This document shows, in pieces, positions 1-8,308 of a stretch of DNA of 41,135 nt (position 1 is its first letter; every line of letters begins with the position of its first letter). Source of the stretch: Bacteroidia bacterium (lineage in GTDB: Bacteria; Bacteroidota; Bacteroidia; Bacteroidales; Prolixibacteraceae); NCBI GenBank assembly GCA_026391315.1, contig JAPLDT010000085.1, forward strand, positions 1-41,135, written 5' to 3'. Under the pieces are notes generated by a model. It worked only from the letters and a program-made list of their open reading frames with translations. It did no database searches and had not been told where the DNA came from. The translations under genes were made by a program, and so were the position numbers.

Positions 1-156
1 CCAAAAGGTGGAGATCAAACTTATAATATAGAGTTCCTTTGCGGAAAACAAAAATTGACAATAAATGACATTCTACTTGGTGAAGTTTGGCTTTGTGGTG
101 GACAATCAAATATGGAGTATAGTTTTAATTGGGGAGGTGTTGTAGACAATTGTTAG
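1..156 (+). pseudogene. 3' remnant of a sialate O-acetylesterase (SASA family)
   Basis: Frame 1 is open from the window edge and encodes 51 residues before TAG at 154-156. It contains [17 protein letters not shown], the SASA-family block around the catalytic serine (GQSNM). Known family members are several hundred residues long and continue far past this block, so the reading frame is cut about ten residues after the active-site motif. The segment is visibly more AT-rich than the genes that follow. Nothing downstream to 235 resumes the protein. I infer a decayed or truncated esterase; its 5' part lies outside the window. Such esterases often sit beside glycan-degrading genes, which fits the neighbouring fucosidase. 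Confidence 0.7.
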
Positions 157-235
157 TCAAATTGCCATAAATATGCAATTCCAAATTTAGTTTAATCCCT
201 GACTGTCAGATTAAATCGCAGCTAATACAAATAAT

Positions 236-1747
236 TTATTTCATGAACTCAACCTTATATGTCGCCACTTCCCAGTCGGGCAATTTTGAAGGTTTGGTAA
301 TCACCAGCGCTTCGTCCTCCTGCTTCCATCTAAGTTTCTCTTTGCTGCCTAAAAGAGTTACCGATTTCACCTTTTTGTCTGATACTTTTGATTGCTTTCC
401 GAGTGAAACAATTTTGACATCGGCGGTAGGGGTTTTCATACAAAAAGCATAAAGCGTCTCCCCCTTTTGGGTAAACCGAATGTCTGAGGAGTCATAGGGT
501 CGTACATCCTTTACCCCACCAAATCGTCCCTTTTCCTGGCTTTTCCTTGTTGTCGGACCTTCGCCGTAAATTTTCCAGGGACGAGTGCCATAGATGGCTT
601 CCCCATTGGCAGGTGTCCATTTGGCAATCACATCCAAAATGGCCAGAACATCCGGTTCTAAATCCCCTTCGGGCGTTTGGACCACATTCAGCAACAGGTT
701 GCCATTTTTGCTCACAATGTCAATCAACATCTGGATAACCTGCGTTCCGGTCATGTATTTTTGTCCGGTGCGGTAGTACCAGTCGCCTATGGAGGTGTCT
801 GTTTGCCAGGGATAAGGGCTGATGGAATCCATTGCCCCGCGCTCCAGGTCTTGTACCCATCTTCCTTCAGAGGAACGCAGTTTGCAAGTGTACACCGCTT
901 CAAGCTTGCCATTGTTTTTAGCCATATCCTGGTTGTAAAAGTGGGACAGCATGGTTCTGCCAACTTCCCCGAAAGGAAGTTCACTGTCTGAATAGAGCAG
1001 ATCCGGTTTGTACATGTCAATCAGTTCTGTGATATTGCCCAGCCAGTCCTTCTGATTTTGCAGATTGGTGGTCAGCCAGGCTTTGTCATTATCCGCTGTT
1101 TTTGGATGGTACAGATCTTCGAATTCCGGATTGGTTCCATCGTAAGGAACACCTGCCATCGGACCGGTTTTGTCTGCTCCCCTGCTCGACTGGAACCATG
1201 TATAACTTGCTCCCAGGTGTTCGGATATCCCAAAACGCAATCCTTCCTTTTTGGCTGCCTTTTGCCACAAGCCGACAACATCCTTCTTTGGACCCATGTT
1301 TACGGCATTCCATTTGTGGCGCTGCGAGTTCCACAAAAAGAAATTATCGTGGTGGGTGCCCATGCTGACAAAATATTTGGCCCCCACTTTTTTGTACAAT
1401 GTCATCAATTGCTCAGGATCCCACCGCTCCGCTTTCCACAAAGGAATGATGTCCTTGTAGCCAAATTTGGAAGGGTGACCGTAATGCGCTACATGGTATT
1501 TGTAAACATCGCTACCCTCCTGGTACAACTTCTTGGCATACCAGTCTCCCTGTCGCGGAACTGCCTGCGGCCCCCAGTGCGCCCAGATACCAAATTTGGC
1601 ATCACGGAACCACTCGGGATAGGTGTAATGCTTGAAAGACTCGAGTGTAGGCTCAAATTTCTGCGCCTGCACCTGATTGCGGATCAGGATGCTGATGGCA
1701 ACAACCAACAGGATCCAACTCATGGATGAATAAAATTTTTTTCTCAT
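236..1747 (-). CDS. Alpha-L-fucosidase, glycoside hydrolase family 29, exported
   Basis: Releases terminal L-fucose from glycans with retention of configuration. The 503-residue product begins with a signal peptide (MRKKFYSS..., hydrophobic core, likely cleavage after VQA before QKFEP), so it acts outside the cytoplasm. GH29 landmarks are FGIWAHWG near the N-terminus, GTHHDNFFLW, and PDLLYSDSE, whose Asp (residue 254) is at the position of the catalytic nucleophile. A C-terminal beta domain follows. A GTG at 1771 would extend the protein back into the preceding gene and place seven residues before the signal peptide; the ATG at 1747, 1 nt after the upstream stop, is preferred. It is the last gene of the fucP operon. 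The exact linkage specificity cannot be read from the sequence. Confidence 0.93.
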   Translation of the reverse strand: MRKKFYSSMSWILLVVAISILIRNQVQAQKFEPTLESFKHYTYPEWFRDAKFGIWAHWGPQAVPRQGDWYAKKLYQEGSDVYKYHVAHYGHPSKFGYKDIIPLWKAERWDPEQLMTLYKKVGAKYFVSMGTHHDNFFLWNSQRHKWNAVNMGPKKDVVGLWQKAAKKEGLRFGISEHLGASYTWFQSSRGADKTGPMAGVPYDGTNPEFEDLYHPKTADNDKAWLTTNLQNQKDWLGNITELIDMYKPDLLYSDSELPFGEVGRTMLSHFYNQDMAKNNGKLEAVYTCKLRSSEGRWVQDLERGAMDSISPYPWQTDTSIGDWYYRTGQKYMTGTQVIQMLIDIVSKNGNLLLNVVQTPEGDLEPDVLAILDVIAKWTPANGEAIYGTRPWKIYGEGPTTRKSQEKGRFGGVKDVRPYDSSDIRFTQKGETLYAFCMKTPTADVKIVSLGKQSKVSDKKVKSVTLLGSKEKLRWKQEDEALVITKPSKLPDWEVATYKVEFMK

Positions 1748-1748
1748 T

Positions 1749-2825
1749 TTACAGGTAGTTAAAGTGTTCACCTATTATTTTTTGCGATTTCAGTTCTTCC
1801 CAGAATCCTGTTGGCAAATCGGTCGCAAGTACTTCCACATTTCGGCTGATACGGCCTGGTTTACTTGGATTGAGGGCCACCGCACTGACCTGTGGCATAG
1901 CCAAAGCGAACTTCAGACAAGCATCACCGGGTGATACACCAAACTTTTCGCAGACTGCAAAAAAACGGCTTCTCCAGTTCAGTAATTGCTGGTCTGCGAC
2001 CAAATCAGGATCAATTTTGCGGTAATCAAAAAACGCTCCACCGGTTAGAAAACCTCCATTAAAAATGGCCGAATTGATGATTCCAACGCCATCTTTATGC
2101 AGACGTTCAACGAAATCTAAGATTTCAGGTGGATGATGAAAAATCGTCAGTTTGTTGGCAAACATCACCCAGTCAAATGGCACGCGATCATACAATTCCC
2201 GGATGGTTAGCCAATCTTTGGCGCCTATACCTACAGCTTTAACCTCCCCTTTCCCCTTCAATTCGAAGAGTGCCATATATGCTTCCAGTATATCATTCAA
2301 ACGTTTGGAACGATCTGCAGGATCAGTGGCAGCGAACAGGTACTCATCCGGATCGTGCACCGAGACTACCTGTGGCCGGTAATATCCGCCCAACAACTCA
2401 CAACCCTGCTCCCAGCATTCCAGTATTCCTTCGTAACTAATTTTTTGTATGGCATCGTATTTCAGGTTGACCCATGCCCCAGGCTCAAAAGTAGGATCTT
2501 CGGTCACCAGCGGTACACGAAACCACCCAAGTTTGTTGCTTATAATGATTTCGTCCTTGTTAACTCCCAGCCTCTTCAGACCGGCCCCAACCACTTCCAA
2601 TGCCAAACCTGCCCCATATTTTCCAGCACAGTCAATCATTGGGGTCGATTCCGAAACATGGAACCACTGTCGCATTATTTCCAGCTTTTCCTCCTCCGAT
2701 AATTCGTGGTAAAGATTTCCCATGAAACTGGTCCCATAAATGATGGCGGGAACCGTTATTCCTGTCTTCCCAAGGGTTCTTGTTGATCTGTATTGGGTTT
2801 GGTTGTTCATAGAGCCCTTAATCAT
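1749..2825 (-). CDS. Aldo/keto reductase, L-fucose (D-threo-aldose) 1-dehydrogenase-like
   Basis: NAD(P)-dependent oxidoreductase of the aldo/keto reductase superfamily. The catalytic tetrad is visible: Asp and Tyr in MIDCAGKYG, Lys in ISNKLG and His in VSVHDPDEY. NGGFLTGG and the overall pattern resemble the D-threo-aldose/L-fucose 1-dehydrogenase subgroup, which oxidises L-fucose to the lactone. It lies between the mutarotase and fucosidase genes, so a sugar substrate is likely. The frame is open back to a GTG at 2885, which would overlap the mutarotase; ATG 2825 (24 nt past that stop) or ATG 2810 (MNNQTQYRSTRTLGKTG) are better starts. Substrate and direction are inference; reduction of lactaldehyde or another aldehyde is an alternative. 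Confidence 0.85.
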   Translation of the reverse strand: MIKGSMNNQTQYRSTRTLGKTGITVPAIIYGTSFMGNLYHELSEEEKLEIMRQWFHVSESTPMIDCAGKYGAGLALEVVGAGLKRLGVNKDEIIISNKLGWFRVPLVTEDPTFEPGAWVNLKYDAIQKISYEGILECWEQGCELLGGYYRPQVVSVHDPDEYLFAATDPADRSKRLNDILEAYMALFELKGKGEVKAVGIGAKDWLTIRELYDRVPFDWVMFANKLTIFHHPPEILDFVERLHKDGVGIINSAIFNGGFLTGGAFFDYRKIDPDLVADQQLLNWRSRFFAVCEKFGVSPGDACLKFALAMPQVSAVALNPSKPGRISRNVEVLATDLPTGFWEELKSQKIIGEHFNYL

Positions 2826-2848
2826 TTTAGCTTGTCGGGTACCGGGAT

Positions 2849-3193
2849 TCAATCCAGTTTGTATATCCGCTCCATCAATTGCCACTTTTCATCGGCAGTT
2901 GCTTCGGCCGAGGATTGCTGAAACCTGGAGACATAGGCCTCCCATTCACTTTGCCTGGGCTTCTTTGCCAATGCCGCCATGGCCTTGTCGTGGTCGAAAT
3001 CCGGGACTGTATCCATGATCATAAACAATCTGGTTCCCTGAATATAGATCTCCATGTCCACGATTCCTACTTCCCGCATACCGGCTGTAATTTCAGGCCA
3101 GGCCGCGCCGGGTGCATGAACCTTTTTGTAATCCTCAATTAATTGAGCGTCCTCTTTGAGCGACAAGGTCTTGCAATATCTTTTGTATTCCAT
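2849..3193 (-). CDS. L-rhamnose/L-fucose mutarotase family protein (RhaM/DUF718-like)
   Basis: A 114-residue protein of the L-rhamnose mutarotase family, which interconverts alpha and beta anomers of 6-deoxyhexoses. The N-terminal pattern YCKTLSLKEDAQLIEDYKKVH places a His (about residue 26) where the catalytic His of E. coli RhaM lies, and GIVDMEIYIQGTRLFMIMD forms the central strands of this ferredoxin-like fold. The ATG at 3193 follows the fucP stop by a single nucleotide, so the two are almost certainly co-translated. Operon context (fucose permease, fucosidase) suggests L-fucose as the physiological substrate, although the family was named for rhamnose. Confidence 0.88.
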   Translation of the reverse strand: MEYKRYCKTLSLKEDAQLIEDYKKVHAPGAAWPEITAGMREVGIVDMEIYIQGTRLFMIMDTVPDFDHDKAMAALAKKPRQSEWEAYVSRFQQSSAEATADEKWQLMERIYKLD

Positions 3194-3194
3194 A

Positions 3195-4436
3195 TCAATA
3201 CTTTACCTCGTGCCCTTTCAGTGCATAGTAAAGGATAAATGCAAACAGCGGGATCGGTGTGAAAAATCCTGCCGACATAGTGTAATGATCAGATATAAAA
3301 CCCATTAATGGCGGGAATAGAGCCCCTCCTACAATCGCCATAACGATAAATGAGGAAGCTTTCTTTGTTTGGGGACCCAAATCCCTGATTCCCAAAGCAA
3401 ATATGGTAGGAAACATGATGGACATGAAGAAGAAAATGGCGTAGAGTGAAACAAGAGAGATCCAGCCAAAATTCAAACTTACGATCGGAAGCAGCAAAAT
3501 GCAAAGTCCGGAATAGAGCGCTAAAATCCTGCTCGGCTTCAAAAATCCCATCATATAGCTTCCCGACATCCGTCCGATCATAAACAATGCAAAGCCAATC
3601 GACAGGAAGTAAGGACCGTTTTTCACATCAAAACGGGGATACTGGCTCTCATCGGTCACGAAGTTGATCAGGTAGCTGAAGATTCCGGTTTGAGCAGCCA
3701 CGTAACAAAATTGGGCAATAACTCCCTTGACAAAATGGCCCTGTTTGATCAGAGGTTTGTCGGGAAATTCATTCTCTTCATCTGCCGCCATGGGTACATG
3801 ATGACCAGACTCCTCTTCCGAGATTTCGGGAAGCGGAAGCCTCATGAATATGAACGCAACGGCAAGTACCACCAATCCGATGATGGCCATTGGCAGGATC
3901 AATGAAGCAAGTTTCTCTCCCTCAACCATACTTTGATTCCCGTAGATATAAAGGCCAATCAGTGGTCCAATCACCCATGCCAATCCGTTGAATGACTGGG
4001 AGAAATTGATACGCCTTGCGGCTGAATCCTTGGGGCCAAGTTTGGTGGTATAAGGGTTGGCCGCTGTTTCAAGGGTTGCCAGCCCACATCCAAGAATAAA
4101 GAGACAGGTCAGAAAAATCCAAAAAGATTCAAATGAGGTTGTTCCGGCAATCAGCAAAGCTCCCGTACTAAAAAGGGACAATCCAAGAATGATCCCCTTT
4201 TTATAACCAAACCTGCGCATGAATATACCTGCCGGCAAAGCCATGCCGAAATAGGCGCCATAGAGCGCAAATTGAATCATGCTCGACTCCGATTTCTTCA
4301 AATGCAGAATCTGCTGAAAATGCTTGTCCAGCGTATCAACCATCCCATGCGCCAATCCCCACAGGAAAAAAAGGAAACTGATCAGAATAAAGGGTACGAG
4401 AAATTCTTTGGTTGTTAGTTTGTGTTTGATCGACAT
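3195..4436 (-). CDS. fucP: L-fucose:H+ symporter FucP, MFS transporter
   Basis: Inner-membrane proton-coupled L-fucose permease of 413 residues with about 12 hydrophobic segments. Family marks are FLFFLWGLAHGMVDTLDKHFQ in TM1 (an Asp at the position of the substrate/proton Asp46 of E. coli FucP), the MRRFGYKKG loop, and TLETAANPYTTKLG, the characteristic FucP ETAANPY motif carrying the proton-coupling Glu. A hydrophilic, acidic loop (EISEEESGHH... to DEENEFPDKP) separates the two six-helix halves. It is the first gene of a four-gene minus-strand operon and is divergent from the LacI regulator; palindromes in the shared 237-nt spacer probably mediate its control. Confidence 0.93.
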   Translation of the reverse strand: MSIKHKLTTKEFLVPFILISFLFFLWGLAHGMVDTLDKHFQQILHLKKSESSMIQFALYGAYFGMALPAGIFMRRFGYKKGIILGLSLFSTGALLIAGTTSFESFWIFLTCLFILGCGLATLETAANPYTTKLGPKDSAARRINFSQSFNGLAWVIGPLIGLYIYGNQSMVEGEKLASLILPMAIIGLVVLAVAFIFMRLPLPEISEEESGHHVPMAADEENEFPDKPLIKQGHFVKGVIAQFCYVAAQTGIFSYLINFVTDESQYPRFDVKNGPYFLSIGFALFMIGRMSGSYMMGFLKPSRILALYSGLCILLLPIVSLNFGWISLVSLYAIFFFMSIMFPTIFALGIRDLGPQTKKASSFIVMAIVGGALFPPLMGFISDHYTMSAGFFTPIPLFAFILYYALKGHEVKY

Positions 4437-4487
4437 AGGTTGAATATTAAATTGTGATGATCTTTAACCATGTTTGACATTTTCTTC

Positions 4488-4516
4488 TCAAAAGCTCTTC
4501 AAAAGCTTTTCAAAAG
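4488..4516. promoter_or_regulatory. Three TCAAAAG direct repeats at 11-nt spacing, with AAAAGCTTTT palindrome
   Basis: TCAAAAG begins at 4488, 4499 and 4510, one helical turn apart; the first two copies continue as TCAAAAGCT. The middle repeat contributes to the perfect palindrome AAAAGCTTTT (4501-4510). The cluster is in the spacer between fucP and the divergent LacI gene, where a LacI-family operator would be expected. Binding is inferred, not shown. Confidence 0.45.
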
Positions 4517-4555
4517 TCACGAAACTAATCCGTTTTGCCAAATAAATCTCCCATT

Positions 4556-4567
4556 GCAAAGCTTTGC
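4556..4567. promoter_or_regulatory. Perfect 12-bp palindrome GCAAAGCTTTGC, candidate LacI-family operator
   Basis: GCAAAGCTTTGC is an exact palindrome. It shares the core AAAGCTTT with the palindrome at 4501-4510; the two centres are 56 nt apart. LacI-family dimers bind palindromes of this kind in pairs, and the only DNA-binding gene nearby is the LacI regulator starting at 4674. The proposed regulator-site pairing is inference. Confidence 0.45.
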
Positions 4568-4611
4568 GGAGAATAAAAAATGTTGTGGAACATGTTTTCT
4601 TGGCTCTTTTT

Positions 4612-4644
4612 TCTGTTTTTGTCGGAGATACGTCAATAGTTTTG
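4612..4644 (+). promoter_or_regulatory. Possible Bacteroides-type promoter of the LacI gene
   Basis: TAGTTTTG at 4637-4644 matches the Bacteroides -7 element TAnnTTTG. A poor -33 match (TCTG at 4612-4615) precedes it by 21 nt; a better TTTG at 4618-4621 is only 15 nt away. The start codon follows 29 nt after the -7 box. Confidence 0.35.
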
Positions 4645-4673
4645 TAATTTCAGCCGATCCATTTTACACCAGT

Positions 4674-5687
4674 ATGGCCAAAAGGCATTTGTCGTTAAAA
4701 GATCTTGCATCAGAGCTGAACATCTCCATATCTACGGTATCCAGGGCACTGAAAAATCATCCTGATATCAGTCCTCAACTTACCATGAAGGTTCAGGAGC
4801 TTGCTGCGATCTGGAACTACACGCCCAACCAGCTCGCCATGGGTTTGTTGAAGCAGGAGACCCGCATGATCGGAGTGATCGTACCCGACCTGGTTACCCA
4901 TTTCTACTCCTCCATCATCTCCGGAATTGAAGAGTACGCAAAGAGTCGCGGCTATTTTATCCTCCTCGCTTCTTCCTATGAAAGCATGGAGAAAGAGATT
5001 GAATCCGTTTCCAATCTGCTGAAGGCACGGGTCGATGGGATGATTGTCTGTTTAAGTAAGGAGACAGATCGTTTTGACCATTTTATGCAACTGATTGATG
5101 ACGAAATACCATTGGTCTTTTTCGACCGCGTATGTCTGTCCGAATCGGCTCCTTGCGTTGTGATTGACAACAAGGGCGCTGTTGAGCAGATTATCCGCCA
5201 TTTTAACCAAGAAAAATACAGACGCATTGCATTTATTTCAGGTCCCGCCCACCTCAACATTTCCCGCGCCAGAGTGGAGGGATATCTCTCAGGATTAGAG
5301 GAATCAGGTTTGAAATTTGATCCTAACCTTTTGCGTTCGTGCAATATGCTTACCGAAGAAGCGATCCGGATAACAGATGATTTGCTCAAACTGCCAGAAC
5401 CTCCGGATGCCATTTTTGCAATCAACGACATGGTCATATTTACGGTGATGAAAGAGCTTAAAAGACGTGGACTCAAAATTCCGCAAGAGGTTGGAGTGGT
5501 CGCTTTTGCCGATGAGTTTCATGCCACCTTCGTTACACCACAACTAACCTCCACCATGCACCCAACCAGGGAGATCGGAATCAAAGCCGCAAAACTTTTT
5601 TTTAAGAAAATGGAAGATCCGGGTTTTGCAGAGACTGTTGTGCTCCAATCAACATTGGTAATCAGGGAATCTTCAACAAGAAATTAA
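4674..5687 (+). CDS. LacI-family transcriptional regulator of the fucose genes
   Basis: A 337-residue LacI/GalR repressor. The N-terminal helix-turn-helix is LSLKDLASELNISISTVSRA followed by a hinge helix region (PNQLAMGLLKQ), then a periplasmic-binding-protein-like sensor domain beginning MIGVIVPDLVTHFYSSII and ending TSTMHPTREIGIKAAKLFFKK. The frame is open upstream to 4470, but the ATG at 4674 gives the standard family N-terminus, so the longer reading is rejected. It is divergent from fucP and likely senses L-fucose or a catabolite; the effector is not evident from sequence. Downstream it converges with the E1 gene across a repeat-filled spacer. Confidence 0.92.
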   Translation: MAKRHLSLKDLASELNISISTVSRALKNHPDISPQLTMKVQELAAIWNYTPNQLAMGLLKQETRMIGVIVPDLVTHFYSSIISGIEEYAKSRGYFILLASSYESMEKEIESVSNLLKARVDGMIVCLSKETDRFDHFMQLIDDEIPLVFFDRVCLSESAPCVVIDNKGAVEQIIRHFNQEKYRRIAFISGPAHLNISRARVEGYLSGLEESGLKFDPNLLRSCNMLTEEAIRITDDLLKLPEPPDAIFAINDMVIFTVMKELKRRGLKIPQEVGVVAFADEFHATFVTPQLTSTMHPTREIGIKAAKLFFKKMEDPGFAETVVLQSTLVIRESSTRN

Positions 5688-5789
5688 AAATTACAGATTA
5701 AAAATTAAAAATTATTCAACTACCTTGTCTGGAGTCCTTAATCCTTTGACAATTTGTAATTTGTAATTTATAATTTATAATCTTTAATT
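5682..5789. repeat. AT-rich fold-back repeat between convergent genes
   Basis: Left arm (5682-5716) is made of AATTAAAAATTA-type words and right arm (5751-5789) of AATTTGTAATTTGTAATTTATAA-type words; they are imperfect reverse complements. In RNA from either strand they could fold into a long AT hairpin that acts as a weak bidirectional terminator. The centre (about 5717-5750) is unrelated sequence. It overlaps the last codons of both flanking genes. Confidence 0.5.
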
Positions 5790-8171
5790 ATCTATTCCTT
5801 TCATCATCCCATAAACTGCCTCCAGCACCGAATCTACATTAGGTTTGGAGAAATACTCCCCATCTGTACCGTAAGCGCCGCGGTGGTTCCGGGCCGAAAT
5901 CACCAGCGGTTGCTCATCCAACGCATAAAACGCCTTTTTCTGTTCCAATATCTTTTGAAGCATATACCCGGTTCCTCCGCCAGGTACGTCTTCGTCAAGC
6001 AATACCAAACGATTGGTTTTTTGCAGGGATTCGGTGATCAGGTGATTCGTATCGAATGGCGAAAGTGTTTGCACATCAATCAACTCTACCGAGATTCCCA
6101 TCGATTTCAGAATCGCGCTTGCTTCCATGGCAATGGTCACATTCCAGCCATAAGTGACCAAAGTTAAATCCGTGCCTTCCAGCAGAATTTCAGGAATGCC
6201 AAGAGGGATACAATATTCTCCGATGTTCTCAGGTAGTTTCTCACGTACATAATATCCTTTCAAAGGTTCGATCACCAACGCAGGTTCATCTCCTTTGAGC
6301 AGGAAATTGTAAAATCCTGCAGCCTGCGTCATGTTTCGCGGAACGCAAATATGAATACCCCTCAACGAACCAAGCAGCATACTCATCGGGGAGCCTGAAT
6401 GCCACATGCCTTGCAGCTGATGTCCGCGGGTACGGATGATGAGCGGTGCGATCTGCCGGCCGCAGGTACGGTAATTCAGGGTAGAGAGATCATCCGCCAG
6501 TGTTGGAAGTGCATAAATAAGATAATCAAGATATTGTATCTCGGCGATTGGTTTGAAACCCCTCAATGCCAATCCGATCCCTTGTCCGATAATGGTCGTC
6601 TCACGAATCCCGGTGTCGAAAACACGGTGGAGTCCGAATTTCTCCGACAACCCTTTTGTCTCCTGGTTGACCCCTCCCAAAACACCTGTATCCTCCCCGA
6701 ACGAGAGCATCAATGGATATTTTTGTAGCAGCTGATCAAAATTCTTGTTCAGCAGTTCTGACCCCGTTACCCAGGCCGGATCATTACTATATTCAATTTT
6801 GACAATATCTCCGGTAGGATATTTTACCGATTCCTCCGACCGGGGAATGCTGAAAAGTCGTTCGCCGATCTCTTCTGATGTTTTGATCCATAAGGCCAAT
6901 TGCTGATCCTGTTCTTTTAACAAGGAATTTCCAACAACCGTTCTGTGCAAGGATTTAGCGAACCGGATCAAAGCCTTCCTGGTCGGATAAGCCGCTTTCA
7001 TCAATGCTTTTAGCTCAGCTGATTTTGTGGACAGAGGAGCATAACTGTTTGAAATGGAGTCAACAACCGCTTTTAAGGAAGTGCTCTCAGCCTCAAATCC
7101 GGCGATGTAATTGGTCCATGCAAGGTCACGGGCGGCCTTGGCTTCCCTTGATGCCTCTTCTTCGAACTGCGCCAATATGACTTCGTCGGCATACTTCTCT
7201 GTTATGATCCACTCTTTGAATTTCACAATGGCATCATAATCCTGTTCCCACTGCAAACGTTCAGCACTCTTGTATCGCTCGTGCGACCCTGAGGTTGAAT
7301 GACCCAATGGCTGCGTAAGTTCGTCAATATGAAATATGACCGGCTGATGCTTGGACCGGCAAACGGCAATACCCTCTTCAAATGTTTGAACCATACAAGG
7401 ATAGTCCCACCCCTTGCACGAATATATTTTACAACCCAGGTCGTTTTCATCGGCTTCAAACCCCTTCAAGGCTTTGGATATGCTGCCTTTGGCTGTCTGC
7501 AAATCAACAGGCACACTGATTCCATAACCATTGTCCCAAATGGCCACGGCCAAAGGAACCTGAAGCACACAGGCAGCATTGATGGTTTCGAAAAACATCC
7601 CTTCGGAGGTGCTGGATTCACCAATTGTGCCAAATGCAACTTCATCTCCGGTGATTTTGCCTGCCGTATATGGTGCAAATTCAGGATGGTCCCTGACTAG
7701 CTTGGAGGCCTGAGCCAGTCCCAGGAGGCGCGGAATTTGCCCGGCTGTGGGAGAAAGGTCTGCTGCAGAATTCTTCATCAATGCAAGCTCCTTCAGTCCT
7801 CCTGAAGCTGATCTGTTGGCTGTTGAATGATGGTTGTTGAAATTGCGACCCCCAGTCGACGGATTGTTGACGGTATTGGTATCCCCATAAAGCTGAGAGA
7901 AAAATTCCGTTGGGGTCATCATTCCAGCCGCCAGCATAAAAGTTTGGTCTCGATAGTACCCCGAACGCCAGTCCCCATCGCGGTAGCTTTTCACATAGGC
8001 TATCTGTGCCAACTCCTTTCCATCACCGAAAATTCCAAACGGAGCTTTGCCAAGATGCACCTCCTTCCTTCCAAGGAGACTCAACTGCCGGCTGAGAAAG
8101 ACAGTATAATAATCTTTCAGTACACTTTCCTTCGTAAAAACTGACTGACTTACAGAGACTTTCAAAACCAT
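5784..8171 (-). CDS. Fused E1 alpha/beta of a branched-chain-type 2-oxoacid dehydrogenase
   Basis: Thiamine-diphosphate E1 component that decarboxylates a 2-oxoacid and acylates lipoyl-E2. The 795-residue protein fuses both chains. The alpha part (about 1-370) has the TPP motif GTIGESSTSEG ... WDNGYGIS and a phosphorylation-loop-like segment GHSTSGSHERYKS. The beta part (about 475-795) begins LMLSFGEDTGVLGGVNQETKGL, contains GIALRGF-type and QYLDY motifs, and ends in a transketolase C-terminal domain (LVTYGWNV ... DVQTLSPFD ... LDEDVPGGG). A charged linker of roughly 100 residues joins them. Similar fusions are common in Bacteroidota. ATG 8171 is chosen over TTG 8177. No E2 or E3 gene is nearby, so its link to fucose metabolism is unclear. 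Confidence 0.88.
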   Translation of the reverse strand: MVLKVSVSQSVFTKESVLKDYYTVFLSRQLSLLGRKEVHLGKAPFGIFGDGKELAQIAYVKSYRDGDWRSGYYRDQTFMLAAGMMTPTEFFSQLYGDTNTVNNPSTGGRNFNNHHSTANRSASGGLKELALMKNSAADLSPTAGQIPRLLGLAQASKLVRDHPEFAPYTAGKITGDEVAFGTIGESSTSEGMFFETINAACVLQVPLAVAIWDNGYGISVPVDLQTAKGSISKALKGFEADENDLGCKIYSCKGWDYPCMVQTFEEGIAVCRSKHQPVIFHIDELTQPLGHSTSGSHERYKSAERLQWEQDYDAIVKFKEWIITEKYADEVILAQFEEEASREAKAARDLAWTNYIAGFEAESTSLKAVVDSISNSYAPLSTKSAELKALMKAAYPTRKALIRFAKSLHRTVVGNSLLKEQDQQLALWIKTSEEIGERLFSIPRSEESVKYPTGDIVKIEYSNDPAWVTGSELLNKNFDQLLQKYPLMLSFGEDTGVLGGVNQETKGLSEKFGLHRVFDTGIRETTIIGQGIGLALRGFKPIAEIQYLDYLIYALPTLADDLSTLNYRTCGRQIAPLIIRTRGHQLQGMWHSGSPMSMLLGSLRGIHICVPRNMTQAAGFYNFLLKGDEPALVIEPLKGYYVREKLPENIGEYCIPLGIPEILLEGTDLTLVTYGWNVTIAMEASAILKSMGISVELIDVQTLSPFDTNHLITESLQKTNRLVLLDEDVPGGGTGYMLQKILEQKKAFYALDEQPLVISARNHRGAYGTDGEYFSKPNVDSVLEAVYGMMKGIDN

Positions 8172-8187
8172 CAACAAGATTTAAAAA

Positions 8188-8241
8188 ATTGACAATTGAC
8201 AATAGTACCTTCGACAAGCGGCTGGGCAGGCAATTGTCAAT
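8188..8241. repeat. Fold-back repeat with 11-bp arms
   Basis: ATTGACAATTG (8188-8198, followed by a further ACAAT) is exactly reverse-complementary to CAATTGTCAAT (8231-8241). The loop holds CCTTCGACAAGCGGCTGGGC. It fills the 137-nt gap between fucI and the E1 gene, and belongs to the style of tandem-word fold-back repeats seen elsewhere in the window. Confidence 0.6.
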
Positions 8242-8308
8242 GATGCATTACCTCCCCTTTTAACGAGAAAACGGGAGATATGTTATCTGAAACGGCATTT
8301 ATTAACAC

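Noticed and set aside
1058-1729. Long plus-strand frame opposite the fucosidase
   Set aside because: Antisense shadow of a clear GH29 gene; no domain similarity recognised. The same applies to 9164-9829, 17543-18322 and 19824-20450.
1748-1771. GTG start at 1771 for the fucosidase
   Set aside because: It overlaps the preceding gene and places seven residues ahead of a good signal peptide; GTG 2885 (AKR) and TTG 8177 (E1) were rejected for similar reasons.
8252-8277. Hairpin CTCCC...GGGAG as the fucI terminator
   Set aside because: Stem is interrupted by a C-C mismatch and has no T-run on the minus strand.
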